Source: Apoda limacodes (taxonomy: Eukaryota > Arthropoda > Insecta > Lepidoptera > Limacodidae). From it: a stretch of 64,000 nucleotides of DNA. A program made the position numbers and the translations under genes. The notes beneath the pieces were generated by a model. It did not search any database and was not told where the DNA came from. It saw only the letters and a program-made list of their open reading frames with translations. The stretch lies in NCBI GenBank assembly GCA_946406115.1, contig OX291542.1:3124959-3188958 (forward strand), in the 5' to 3' direction. Below, piece after piece: positions 1 through 11,145 of this stretch. The first letter of the stretch is position 1. Each line of letters opens with the position of its first letter.

Positions 1-581
1 TTAATTTTTAGTCCTTTAGTTATCAATTAAGGATTTCAACGGCAACTCCTTAATTATAAAAAAAACCGACTCACACTTGACTTTTTCAAGTACCCTATGT
101 CCTTTCTCAAGACTATCTCCAATCCAAATTTCATCTTAATAGGTAGTAGGTAAGGGTGAAGTGGTAACAGACAGACAGACAGACAGAGTTACTTCCGCAT
201 TTATAATAATAGTATGGATTGTACAAGGCGGCTTGTGTACACTCACAAAAATGAGATGCTCAACTTCTGTACAGGACAGCTGTATAGAAGTTGAGTAGAA
301 GAATAGATGAGTATCGAGTTGGAACTCAGTTAGTTTTTGAACGATTTTGAACGACGGTTCTAGTCTTAACTCTACTCGACACAGTGGGTTTTTGAACGAC
401 GCCCAAGAAGTTGATTTTGGAAGGCGGAATGTGACGAGACTAAATTGAGTTAATGTAGCTTTGACTCTTGTGGCCTTCGAAAAAGACAAAAGTAGTGGAC
501 TTCATTGCAAAAAAACCTTTATTTTTTTAATTATTCTGTGTTTTTTTTGTAATGTGTCAAAATAATATGGTTTTTTTTTAG

Positions 582-3500
582 TGCCTCAACATCTCAAGCA
601 AACAACCGATTGCCTGTGCCCAAGACTGAATCTATAGAAACTAATGGTAAGAATCGTTTTGTCCATCTGTCTATTGTTAACTTTTTTCATGTTTCTTGAT
701 GTCTCCATTCCTATACAAAAGGATTGAAAAGGTTCCCTATCCGATTTCGCCGATATGCGTCCTATTTCTACTCTAGAATATATTCAACCTTCTCAGAAGT
801 ACCTATGTAAGTGTTTAGAATATTTATTTCCCAAAATAACATAAATGGTGAATCCGTACCAGATTTTCCGAAACAAGAATTTCATGTTAACGAATTATAG
901 CTACAATTATTGGTCGCTATAGCAAACTTTCCATATATAAATATTTTTGGACGTAACACACAGAACTATCTGGTTCCAAATTAAGCAAAGCTCATTTATG
1001 GATACATGTATACATAGAAAATAAACTTAATTCAAACACAAATGTTCATTATATAAATGTTTTTTCTGGTTCGAACCCGCGCTCCTTGATCCAGCAGGCA
1101 CCCACTGAGCCACGCTAAGAACACTTGAACGTGCTTCAAATATTTGTTTACCAAGATAAGATTTTGTGATCACTGACTACATTATAACTTCATAATGTTA
1201 CATTTTTATTTTCTACTTCAGTAACACAAAACCAAACCAGCACTACACAAAGCAGAGCAGAACTGAACCTAAAACAACCTAAACGACGACAAACTGAAGA
1301 AACTGTACTGAAAGGTATTGAAAACACAATGTTGTCTCCGATGAAACTCTTGGAAGAAAGCCTTAGCGAGAAGATATTACAAGTCAATGTGGAACCAGAG
1401 TTTGTGAACAAAAGTGAAATAGTCGAAATTATGAGAAGAAAGTTTAAGAAACCTAGACCTCTGTGTGAGAAGAGGAGAATTGTCAAGTAAGTACTGCTAT
1501 AATGTTATGAGAGTCATCCACTCCTAGACATAGACCTCGAAATGGTCATTACCAGGTCATTAGACTACCTGGTTGGAAATCATCCCACACGATCCTGGTC
1601 AAGTCTTTATTCCAAAACCTTCCTTGCCCATCATCTATCGGTTCTAGTTCAAGACAAATCGCTGCTCGACCAAAAAGCTTTTTAGTTTTAAAATATTTAA
1701 AATAGTCTCAAACAGTGTGTCAGAACATAAAGAAGACACAATATAGCTATTTAAATTTTTAATTGTCGGCTCAGTGGGTGAATGATCCGACTCCTGAATA
1801 TGTTGCGTGGGTTAAGTTCCCGCACAAGACAATCATTTATGTGATAGACATTTGTGTTCTCCTTGAGACTGGGTGTTATCTGTGTATAATATGTAAGTAT
1901 TTACAATAAAAATGTATGTACATAATAGTCATATATGGTCTGGTATCCATAACGCAAGCTTTGTTTGGTTTGAGATCAGATGGCGCTGTGTGTAATGTCG
2001 AAAAATAATTATTTATTATAGATAATTTTTTCGTACAAAGGAAGTTAAAAATTTCTCTAATTTAGATAAATTTAAATTTTGTTTTTATTTCAGTAATCTA
2101 TTGGAAAAAATTTTCAACAGCTCGAAAGAATGCGTGAAAATAAAAGAGCCGATAAAGGAATGGGTTTCTCCAAAGAAACAGTGTGACTGCGACGAAGTGG
2201 TCCAAAAGGTAAATGTTGAAGTATTGTTATCTAGTTCTAACATATGTTTTTAACATTGCCGCATAAAAAATCTGTAAATATGATTTCATATTCATATCTT
2301 TGATATTGGATATGATTTGATATCGGTGTGCGGCAACCTTTATAATTAACTAGATATTTTACTTTCCCCTCCTTAATCCAGTCAGCCTAACAAATTTGTC
2401 AGAACCCGGCAATTTTGGGTATATAATTGTGTTCTTGGTCTTATATTTAAACATTTATAACTTTAGAGCTAGTAATTTACGACGTAATATTTATTTATTT
2501 TTGCAGGCACCAGAGATTGAGTGCGCCGAGACTGAAAACGATATAAACAACACAAATGCTTATAGCCCTGACAAACAGGAAACTTGGCCAAAAATAGAAG
2601 AAACTATAATAATTGATGATGAAGACATAATAATTGCTGAGGAAACCACTATAGTTGATGATGATATCATAATGATTGATGAAGAATCTCCGAAATCTAC
2701 TGGAAGTTATGATACAAAAACAGACGCGGAATCTTCAAATAGCACATTTCAACTACCATCAGAATTCATTGCTGACCAAATCAGTGACGATAGTTTATCG
2801 ATACACGAAACGCCAAAAAAATTAAAAACTGTCGAATTCCAAAAAGACTCCAGCATGGAGATTTCCGAAAATAATGAAATTATAAACGTAGATCTAATTA
2901 AAATCGAAGACAATTCGGATAATAAAGATTTCATTAAAAATATCAAAATCAAAAGTCCAGTTTCAAATAAAAAGTGCGCTTTCAAATTTAGTCCAATAGA
3001 TAAAGAGATGCTTCAGAAAAATAATATTGATATAGATTTAGAAAGTTTTAAAAACCATTATTTAAACGAAGTAGACAGAGATTTTAAATGTAATTTTAGC
3101 CATAAACATGAAACTGACAAAAAACGAAATGATACTTTTAAATTAAAAACAGCCATAGACTTTGCTATAGATGCTACTTTCAAAAATCAAGAAAATATTA
3201 AAAATAAAAATGAAAAGCAAAAAAAAATTAAAAGAAAACTAATAAGAACTACGGAAACTAGAACCAATAAGAAAAGAAAATTGGATGACGGTAAAAAATA
3301 TGTTTTGAGATATAGAAAACAAGACCCTCGTCTCAGAATTAAATGTTCAAAAGACAAAAGTGATAAAACTCAAGAAAGAAATAAAAGGAAAAAATCCATA
3401 AAATTAAAAAAGAACATCAAAACTAAAGTTTCTATACGAGATAAAAATATCCAAGTCAAAATAAAATTCCGCGAAGAACGTCTAAGGTTAAAAATTATCA

Positions 3501-3742
3501 AAAAAAAGACTAAAAGAGTTAAAAAACTAATTGTATCTCCTCAAAAAACTTTAAAACAGTATGTTCTCAAGTATTCCCCGGATGCTTCGTCGTCAAAAGA
3601 AACAATAGTCAAACCGGAAACGGACGTGACTCCATTAAAAAGGAAGTATGTGAAACAAGAAATGACTTCAGACAATTTAGTACAGACTTCTATACAGAAT
3701 TTCTTCAAAATCAAACTACCAATCATAACGGAATCGAAGTGA
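582..3742 (+). CDS. Lysine-rich nuclear protein with C-terminal PIP box (5' partial, 4 exons)
   Basis: Four exons join without breaking frame: 582-646, 1222-1486, 2094-2208 and 2507-3742. Each starts after a pyrimidine-rich AG and the first three end at GTAAGA, GTAAGT and GTAAAT; the phases (1, 2, 0) match at every junction. About 560 residues are visible and the start lies upstream of the window. The last exon holds 411 residues: an acidic stretch with repeated Asp/Glu-Ile runs, then a very Lys/Arg-rich region, then a tail ending QTSIQNFFKIKLP. QTSIQNFF fits the PCNA-interacting peptide Q-x-x-[ILVM]-x-x-F-F exactly and sits about 19 residues from the stop. The motif K-x-Y-V-L-[RK]-Y occurs twice (KKYVLRY, KQYVLKY). 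An AATAAA follows at 4064-4069. I do not recognise the family. The PIP box suggests a replication- or repair-linked nuclear protein (inference). The gene model is firm; the function is open. Confidence 0.72.
940..1130 (-). repeat. tRNA-derived SINE, minus strand, in an intron
   Basis: Read on the minus strand, the segment at about 1067-1118 shows a Pol III A box (TGGCTCAGTGG) and a B box (GGTTCGAACC) spaced as in a tRNA head. The flanking GGACGTAACACACAG...CTGG stretch recurs, diverged, near 18420 and 1930-1990. It lies in the 647-1221 intron of the PIP-box gene. No cloverleaf or anticodon arm is convincing, so this is a SINE and not a tRNA gene. Confidence 0.6.
1770..1995 (+). repeat. tRNA-derived SINE, plus strand, in an intron
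   Basis: GGCTCAGTGGGTGAATGA followed by a degenerate B box (GGTTAAGTTCCC) and a GCACAAGAC tail matches the tRNA-head SINE also seen at 18300 and 30469. The adjoining 1930-1990 part is the inverse of the GGAC(A/G)TAACA..CAGCGCC segment found beside the 18300 copy. It sits in the intron 1487-2093. Confidence 0.55.
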
Positions 3743-4974
3743 TTCCAATGTTTGTTGTCAAAATTATTGTCTGACATCTATTAATACGTCACACATTTTT
3801 TCTCAATATAAGATTTATTAAATGTAGTAACAGTGTTAGACAGTGACAGGTAGAAATGGCAAACTTTATGGGTTCCTTGATTGACTAAGGAACCAGAAAA
3901 ATTAACTTGAACACATTACCTTCCTACCATCCTCTCTTATACGGCCTTTAAGCTGCTACGTACTTCTGTAACTCTCCCTCCCTATGTTCTGGGAGCACTA
4001 TTGACTGACTGTTGTCAAAAAGCGTGTCGGAAAGTCCCTATTGTGCGATGCACGTAAACGTTTAATAAAACAAATTTCATTTTGCATGAAATAAAAGTTT
4101 TATACATTTTTTCATACCAACTTATTAAATAAACCGTATCGTATAAATAGGCTTCAAATGTATTTTGAATCTTTTAAGTACCTACGGGAACCAAATAAGA
4201 AATTATCTAATGATAATTAAACTGGTGGATAAAGATCGCTTTGTATAGGCGGATGACATCATTATTCTCTTTTTAAGCTTCGCCGCGGTCGGGTAATTAT
4301 TATATAAAACTGATAGTTTGTTTACAAAAAAAAATTTCTTCATTGACAGTTAATTTCTACAGATCACATGTTAATAAATGCCGCAGCCACGCGTCTATTT
4401 GAGTGCGATAACGCCCTACAAAAAAGTTATAGCATGTAATTTTTTGTACAGCGACAATGGTATACAAAAAACAGACTGGTTCATGAGAGTACGCCTGCGT
4501 ATAACACGTTGTCACTCACGACATAATACAATAAAGTTTTTTATGTGATTATCTCATTATTGCAAATTAAATATAACATATCGTTAACATTTGTTTATTT
4601 TCTTTATAATATTTTATTTCGGGTCAAATACTTGTAGTTAAAAATTTGGATTACATATTGTATATTAAGTGTTTTTGTAGTATTTATTTAATCTTTTAAA
4701 AAATCACGGGGCTTCTTATGTGTTATTTTTAGATGTTTTTCGTAACTAAGAATTCTTATCACAAAGTATGCTGTAAATATAATATTTGTTAATTTTCGCT
4801 TATAATGTTAGTTTTTAGGTATATATGTTATTTGTTAAGTATACACGTATACAAGTGTTACACCAAATTAAATCTTTCTGCAAATTTAATGTAAAAAATG
4901 GTTTGAAATATTTTAATTTGTATGCAATTGTTGTAATTGAATTCTTTAGTGTCTAAAAAGGGTTATCTGCACAT
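3743..4974. other. 3' UTR of the PIP-box gene, then AT-rich DNA
   Basis: The first 330 bases are the likely 3' UTR, with a candidate AATAAA poly(A) signal at 4064-4069. The rest is AT-rich without an exon, RNA gene or repeat that I can recognise. Confidence 0.4.
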
Positions 4975-5310
4975 TTTTTTTTTATAACACTAACGTTGCA
5001 CACAAGCACACGGCTCGTCTGATATTGAGCGGTTACCGCAGCATCTTTTTTTTCGGTATGTGACAAACGTCCTTATGAACCTCATACGTCGCCACTGTTG
5101 GGGCACGAGGGCGGTTTGGACCATAGTCCACATGCGGGCCCAGTGCGGATCGTGGACTTCACATACTTTTCACACATTTTCTTTACCGAAAAGCCAGTGG
5201 TGTGAATAATTAATGTACTTCACAAGACTAATTAGTAAAAGCTGGGCTCGAACCACATTTTGGACGCAAGGTAAAATCAAAACCCCTTGGCCACCAGCAC
5301 CTTACCTTCT
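4975..5310 (-). repeat. SINE-like repeat, minus strand
   Basis: On the minus strand the right end carries TGGTGGCCAAGGGG (A-box-like) and GGTTCGAGCCC (B-box-like). The left part carries the GCGGGCCCAGTGCGGAT...GGACTTCACA segment that I associate with a common lepidopteran SINE/LINE tail. Confidence 0.45.
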
Positions 5311-6600
5311 GACAAACTAAATTAATTCTATTGGATTCGTTATAGTTATATAATTCAATAATAAAGAAAAGGCGAATTGCCTTTTTTTAAAAAAAATGTT
5401 TATCAACTTACTATATAAAATCTCATATATAGTTGGTCCACGATTCTGACTCGCACTTGGCCGATTTTCTTATTAAATGTTTCTTGTTACAATTCTGTAG
5501 TTTACATTTTACCTTTTAAGCATAGTAACTAATACGTTACTGGACGTTTTTTAATGATTTGTTTTTTAAGACGATGCATTTTAGTAGAAATTAAAGATAT
5601 GTTATTTTTAGTATGTAGGTATTTATAGAAATAAAGCATAATAAATTGTACATAGTTGTGATTTTATTTAAAAATGAAATTTTGCCTGATAACAAGCAAG
5701 CGGCGTCGCGATCAAAAGCTATAGAGCGGGGACTACCTACATGATCGATAGATTATGGGCTAATTTCCTATAACACCGTAGTTCATCTAAATAAAGAATA
5801 GTAGGTGTACTATGATCATAGACTTCGAGTTCTGTAATAGACTGCGCAATAGGCTGACGATATTGGCCACAATTTAATAAGAGAAAGTGAAACCAAAATG
5901 TAATAATATACAGTGGTTAAACTTATGTACATGAACAGAGTAAGGATGAGGTAAGGTGCGGTGGGTCGGGTGGGTCGACCGCGGGTCTCTGACTGTATAG
6001 CTATTGTGGGTAATTGCGAGCGAGGACGCTAATGAATACAATTTATACGCCACGGCTCATAAGTCTCGCGGTGAGCAAAACGTGGGGGGATGTTTGCGCT
6101 AGAGTACTGTCGCGCACGAAATAGTTATTAATTTATGATAGCAGATATTTTTGTTATAATCTTATATGCATCGATTGTAAAAAAAGCAATGGCATATCAT
6201 TACTATCTTGGCTATGTTCGCCGTCTGATCCCAATGAATATTTTGCTAATGTTTTTTGAAGGCAGACTTTCTATGTTGGCTGAAGGGAGATTCATCTTCG
6301 ATATCAGTACTCGAATTCACTGCCTCGAGGTATACAAATTAGCAGATTCTTCTAAATTTATTTTTATTTTATTTTATGAGATAGGTCTTTTATAATAATT
6401 CCTGGTACCAGTAAGAAAGTAATCTAATCACTACCTACGAGTTTTAAAAATAATAAATAAGCAGCAGTTTCTCATTAACATTTGTTTTGATTTAATAAGT
6501 TATTTACTTACACCAACAATACTAATAAATAAAACTGCTTAAGAGCATATAAATCTATCTGGAATGCAGCCTACATTTATAGACAAGAGTAAGAGAAATA
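5311..6600. other. Intergenic, nothing recognised
   Basis: AT-rich DNA with one GC-rich patch at about 5950-6120 (GGTGCGGTGGGTCGGGTGGG). The ORF at 6135-6395 has no domain, no splice context and ordinary intergenic composition, so I do not call a gene. Confidence 0.3.
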
Positions 6601-6639
6601 AAAAATAAGGCTGATCCGGTCAGCAAAGTTCATACTTGA

Positions 6640-7575
6640 ACACGGCACTATAACATTAAGTATACCACCGATAGGCAAGTGAGTCGAATCACTAAGAGAC
6701 TCCAACCCGCTATCACCGCCCTAGGCGAATGGTTTCGGAAATGGAGAATCGAGGTGAATCCCGACAAAAGCTCTGCCGTTCTCTTTACCGTAGGGTGCCC
6801 TCCGCGGCCATCTCCCCTCTCTCTCTTCGGTCGTGCCATTCCCTGGCAAAATAAGAACAAATATCTGGGTGTGACCATGGATAGGCGGTTGAACTTCCAT
6901 GCTCACACCAAAATAGTCGAAGACCGAGCCGCTTTTGTCCTCGGTCGTCTTTATCCCATGACAGGCAAGTACAGTAAGATGTCGCTTAGAAATAAGCTGA
7001 ATCTTTATACAACTTGCATCCGTCCCATACTAGCTTATGCTAGCGTAGTCTTTGCGTTATCCAAGCGCAATCTCCACAAACTGCAGACCCTCCAAAACCG
7101 CTTTCTCAGAGCGGCCTCCGGAGCTTCCTGGTATGGAGGCAATGCGGACCTACACGGAGATTTCGAACTCCCCCATATTTTAAAGATCTGGCAGTCCGCT
7201 TTTTCGAGCGTACACAAAATCACCCAAATCGATAGGGCCTTCCTCCAAACACGACGCCGACGTCCCCGGGTTGGTCGGCGTCCACAAGGATACACGAGGT
7301 ATCAAAGAGTGCCGGGGCGCTTCTCGCCCCCACTCAATCGCAACCGCACCCGCGTAACGGGAAACTCCCCTTCTGTCGGTGACTCACCTTCGGGTTCGAG
7401 ACTCACGCCGGTCGAAGGGACGCCCCCGAGAGCGACAACCCAAGCCGAGGCTCCCCCCGCGGGGAGCCCTTGAGCGTTGGGCGCTATATGGGCTGAGGCT
7501 CCTTCAGAGTCTCGCCCCAAAAGCCCGGTGAAGCAGTAATGGCTGCAACAGCCAACTACATTGTCAGTTCAGCAA
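6640..7575 (+). mobile_element. 5'-truncated Jockey-like LINE, 3' end
   Basis: The frame from 6679 to about 7245 encodes the C-terminal part of a non-LTR reverse transcriptase: GEWFRKWRIEVNPDKS, then NKYLGVTMDRRLNFHAH, a thumb-like KLNLYTTCIRPILAYAS and LQTLQNRFLRAASG. Palm and endonuclease domains are absent (5' truncation). A GC-rich 3' UTR (7250-7560) ends in CAGTTCAGC plus an A run. The same 3' UTR recurs on the minus strand at 60229-60560 and 54838-54960, so it marks one family. The continuing open frame through the UTR to 7473 is incidental. Confidence 0.8.
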
Positions 7576-7595
7576 AAAAAAATAATATTAAGAGG

Positions 7596-7870
7596 GTCAG
7601 ATTCGCGGCGCCTCGCAGCGCGCTTCATACAAACAAATTTCCCACTTATTTTTGCCACGTGCTAGCAAACACCATGAAATTCTTAAGACGTGCTCTAGTA
7701 TTAAATAGCTAGGTCTGCAGTGTGCCAGTTTTCTATTTAATTATGAAGTTTAAAAGCTATGCAGGATTCTAGTTTTTCATACAAATTATCTCAAATAACA
7801 TTAAAAGTTAATAAAAACTGTTTGTAGGATTTTGGAAAATTGATACACAGACATAGACATAGATATTTTA
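7596..7870 (+). repeat. MITE copy 1 (left part)
   Basis: Starts with CGCGGCGCCTCGCAGCGCGC then TTCATACAAACAAAT and runs in register with the 9230-9480 sequence: shared blocks include TAGGTCTGCAG, GATTCTAGTTTTTCATACAA and the CACAGAC..AGA end. The right inverted end is not found here, so this copy is truncated. Confidence 0.5.
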
Positions 7871-8439
7871 CTGAAACATGTCGTCGGTTTGCTTATTTTG
7901 TAATTTCAAGGAAATTGATTTTAAAAACCCATTGTTTAGCCTTTACACGTATTATTTCTTATGCCTTTTACCATTGCCGCTCGCGTAGGTATGTTGTGGT
8001 AATGCGTGACACACAACACATACGCGCGGGGCAATGGTAACTGCAATGGATTTAAACACCGTTCCCATTATAGGTAGTTGCTAAATATGCACGCCGCGCC
8101 GGTCAGTGTAAAAAAAAATTTTTTGTTATTCTATAATGTTACTGGCTGTGCCCGTGGTTCCATCCGCGCTAAATTCAGTTATCGAGCCATATCTGATTCC
8201 TTGCTCATCTCTCGAAAACACTTTATTTTTTGGGAAAAAATTTGCATACCTATATGATAATCCAGGGTGTCACCTACCTCGTTACCAAATTTCATTAAAA
8301 TTGGTCCAGCCATTTGAGCGTGAAGAACACATTCACAAACATTCGCCTTTATAATATTATAGTGTGATTAATTATCTTAATAATAGGTAACAGGGAGCAA
8401 TTAAAAAAAATCACGTCTGTTGTATGTTTTATCTCATAT

Positions 8440-8775
8440 ATTTGTTTTATTTTAATTTTTTTTTTTTTTTTTGAGTGAATATATTATTAAATATTCTGTG
8501 AATATTTAAAGCCTCTACCTGTTGCCGTTATCAATATCGAGCAAAAACCAGCAAAATATCACGTTTGTTGTATGGGCGCCCCCTTATATATTTATTTTAT
8601 TCTGTTTTTTAATATACATTGTTATAGCGGCAACAGAAATACATCTTTTGTGAAAATTTCAACTGCCTAACCATCCGGGTTCATGAGATACATCCTAGTA
8701 ACAGACGGACGGACGGACAGCGGATTCTTAGTAAAAGGGTCCCGTTTTTCACCCTTTGGGTACTGAAGCCTAAAA
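8440..8775 (+). repeat. Dispersed repeat with GGAC microsatellite
   Basis: A poly-T run (8458-8474) leads to a conserved-looking repeat end at about 8630-8775 containing (GGAC)n, GGGTCCCGTTTTTCACCC and TACTGAAGCCTAAAAA. I associate this pattern with a very common lepidopteran repeat whose end reads GGGTACGGAACCCTAAAAA. Confidence 0.45.
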
Positions 8776-9227
8776 ATTTATAAGGATGTTTGTTGATGAA
8801 GGAGGATAATTTATATGAATAACATTGTTTAAATAAATTTATGTATAGGTAGGTATTAGTTTCTCTTATTAAAAATAGTATTAAAGTTAAATAGTATTTT
8901 ATTTACACACAAAATGAGAAAATAATTTCTAATAGGATTAGACTTTTTGATAGTTGGCAACGCTACCTCTTTGTATGCTTCCGCTTTTACTATTGGATAT
9001 TTTTTAATAAAATTTAAAATTCAGATTTTGACGCAGACTGTTCGGCGGGGGTTGAAAGAAGTAGGGCTTCGGCACCGTAAGCTAGCAAAAAAGATTCCGC
9101 TAACAGAAACTCATGCTCAAGCAAGAGTAAGCTTTTGACTGTGTTAATAACACCGTCATATTTGTTGACGAGAAAACTTTTCAATCACATAGGGACGGCA
9201 GAAAACTTTTATGGATTCGAAACAATG

Positions 9228-9585
9228 TCAATGCAGCGGGCTTCATACAAACGAATTTTTCACTTATTTTTGTCACTTGCTTATCAAACGCCACGAAAAT
9301 TTGAAGACACGTTCTAGTAATAAATACCTAGGTCTGCAGAGTACCAGATTTCTATCAAATTTTATTGTTCAAAAGTTAAACAGGATTCTAGTTTTTCATA
9401 CAAATGGTTTTATAAAGATTTCTAGTTAATAGAATGTTTTACAAGATTTTAGAAAAACCACAGACGTAGGTATTCGGCTTGGGATTGTGACTAAAAAAAT
9501 TCACAGGGATTGATTAGTAAATGTCAAAAACAAATGAGAGATTCGTTTGTATGAAGCCCGCTGCGAGGTGCCGCGAAGTGTATCT
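9228..9585 (+). repeat. MITE copy 2 with inverted ends
   Basis: The left end GCAGCGGGCTTCATACAAAC (from 9231) is the reverse complement of GTTTGTATGAAGCCCGCTGC near 9547-9566. The right arm extends outward as GAGGTGCCGCGAAG, matching the outer left end of the 7596 copy in inverse. About 350 bp with no coding potential: a non-autonomous fold-back element. Its internal sequence is a diverged direct repeat of 7620-7860. Confidence 0.55.
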
Positions 9586-9589
9586 TCTT

Positions 9590-10860
9590 AACAGATGGAA
9601 AATGATTGTCTTCCTACTTATGTCGATAGTGAACTTGGATAATACCTACCTAGGCGTTTAACAAGCAATTCTTATGTTGTTTTTGACATAACACATGATT
9701 CTTACTCAGTCAAAATTATAATGATTACCTGTAGGTTATTTTAGCTGAACTTGCTTTTCTGTTAGATAATAAAATTAACAGTAATGAATTATGGCCACAA
9801 TAATACGAGTGAGTTTATTTTTTCTATACTAATAAACTAACCCAAATACTAACACTTTTGTTAGGTAAAACTCAAGTAGCTCGCTCGCTCAAAATTTTCT
9901 ATGTAGATAATTAGCTCGATACCTAAAGTTTTAGGTATTTCACTTTCATATAATACCATGGGTATATCGAAATTTTAAGAGACAGCATAATATAATAAAT
10001 TAGAGATTAAATTTAATAAGGGTTTTAGTATTCGGACGTCTGATGTTAGATTATTATTAATACTCAGTGACTGTCACTTGGTTTTTTTTTTATATTTTTG
10101 GTGTGATGTGTAATATAAATGCAGTAATAGATAATAAAGATAAGACGAGCTCACGCGTTTGGGCAATAAAGGTTAAGGGTTTAGGTAAATAGTTTTAATT
10201 TATGATTATTATTTTTTTCATATAGGTTCCTGTGATCTGGATTACCTAATTGTGGAATTGTTGTAGTTAAAAAAGTCAATTATATTCCAAAAGTTTTAGG
10301 ACTGATTAATGGAAATACGTTATATTAAAAGCTATTGTTAATAACTTTACTGCCAAATAATGTCTTAAAATTGTTGTTAATTTAAATTGGCATGTTGATT
10401 TTAAGTAATTAAATGACGTTACTACGACTTCTGATATTTTATTTTACTTTTACTAAAAGGCCAATCTCGACCAAATTACCAAAGAGTCTGCCAACTGATG
10501 ACTTTTGTCAATACTAGTCGAGATAAATCAGTGGATTAAGTTGATGTCTGTTAACCATTGTGTATATCTGAGGAATTGTTAAAAACTATGCACACGTCCG
10601 GTCCCCTCTCTATTATCGCATCGCTAGCCACCGCGAGGGAGTCCATTTTCACACCTCAAGCCTATATAGTTAGTCACGCACAAGGGTCAACGTCCGTAGT
10701 ACTTACTAAGAAGAATGTTTGCGCTTACGCACTAGGCACCCCCCGCACTAGGCTCCCACACGGGCCAAGTGCGCGCTAATTATAGAGGACACTGGGTGCG
10801 AAATAGGCTTAAAAGCCAATTCTGTAATTCTAACGATGATGGTAAGTAAAATACTAAAAG
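9590..10860. other. Intergenic, nothing firm
   Basis: AT-rich apart from a GC-richer block at 10590-10790. That block ends in a strong donor-like ATGATG|GTAAGT (donor at 10843), but no upstream coding frame is convincing. The 10558-10779 frame has no recognisable domain. Confidence 0.25.
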
Positions 10861-10861
10861 T

Positions 10862-11145
10862 TAATTATATTTATAATAAACTATAGCGGTTCCGGCGGCG
10901 AACGTTATTCCGATGCCGTCCCTCTGTAACCCGGCGAAAGTTGGTTTTTACCTGCCCGAGTCCGACTCGCACTTAAAAGATCGAGAGAAAAACTATCCTA
11001 TCTTTTGAGTTAGATCAAATAACAGATATTTACGAAGTTTGATCGAAATCGGTTCAGTAATTGAGGAGTCCATTAGCGGACAAACAACGTGACACGTAAT
11101 TTTTATATAGGTATATAGATTACAATGAGACGATTTTTTTCCTAT
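10862..11145 (+). repeat. Dispersed repeat (GGTTCCGGCG family)
   Basis: Contains AGCGGTTCCGGCGGCGAACG, the CCGAGTCCGACTCGCACTT segment and ATCGAAATCGGTTCAGTAAT. The same blocks occur in inverse order and strand at 31360-31850, which identifies a family present twice in the window. Confidence 0.55.

Noticed and set aside
136..489. 117-codon minus frame at the window start
   Set aside because: It overlaps a dispersed repeat shared with 49.6 and 58.4 kb; no domain and no splice context.
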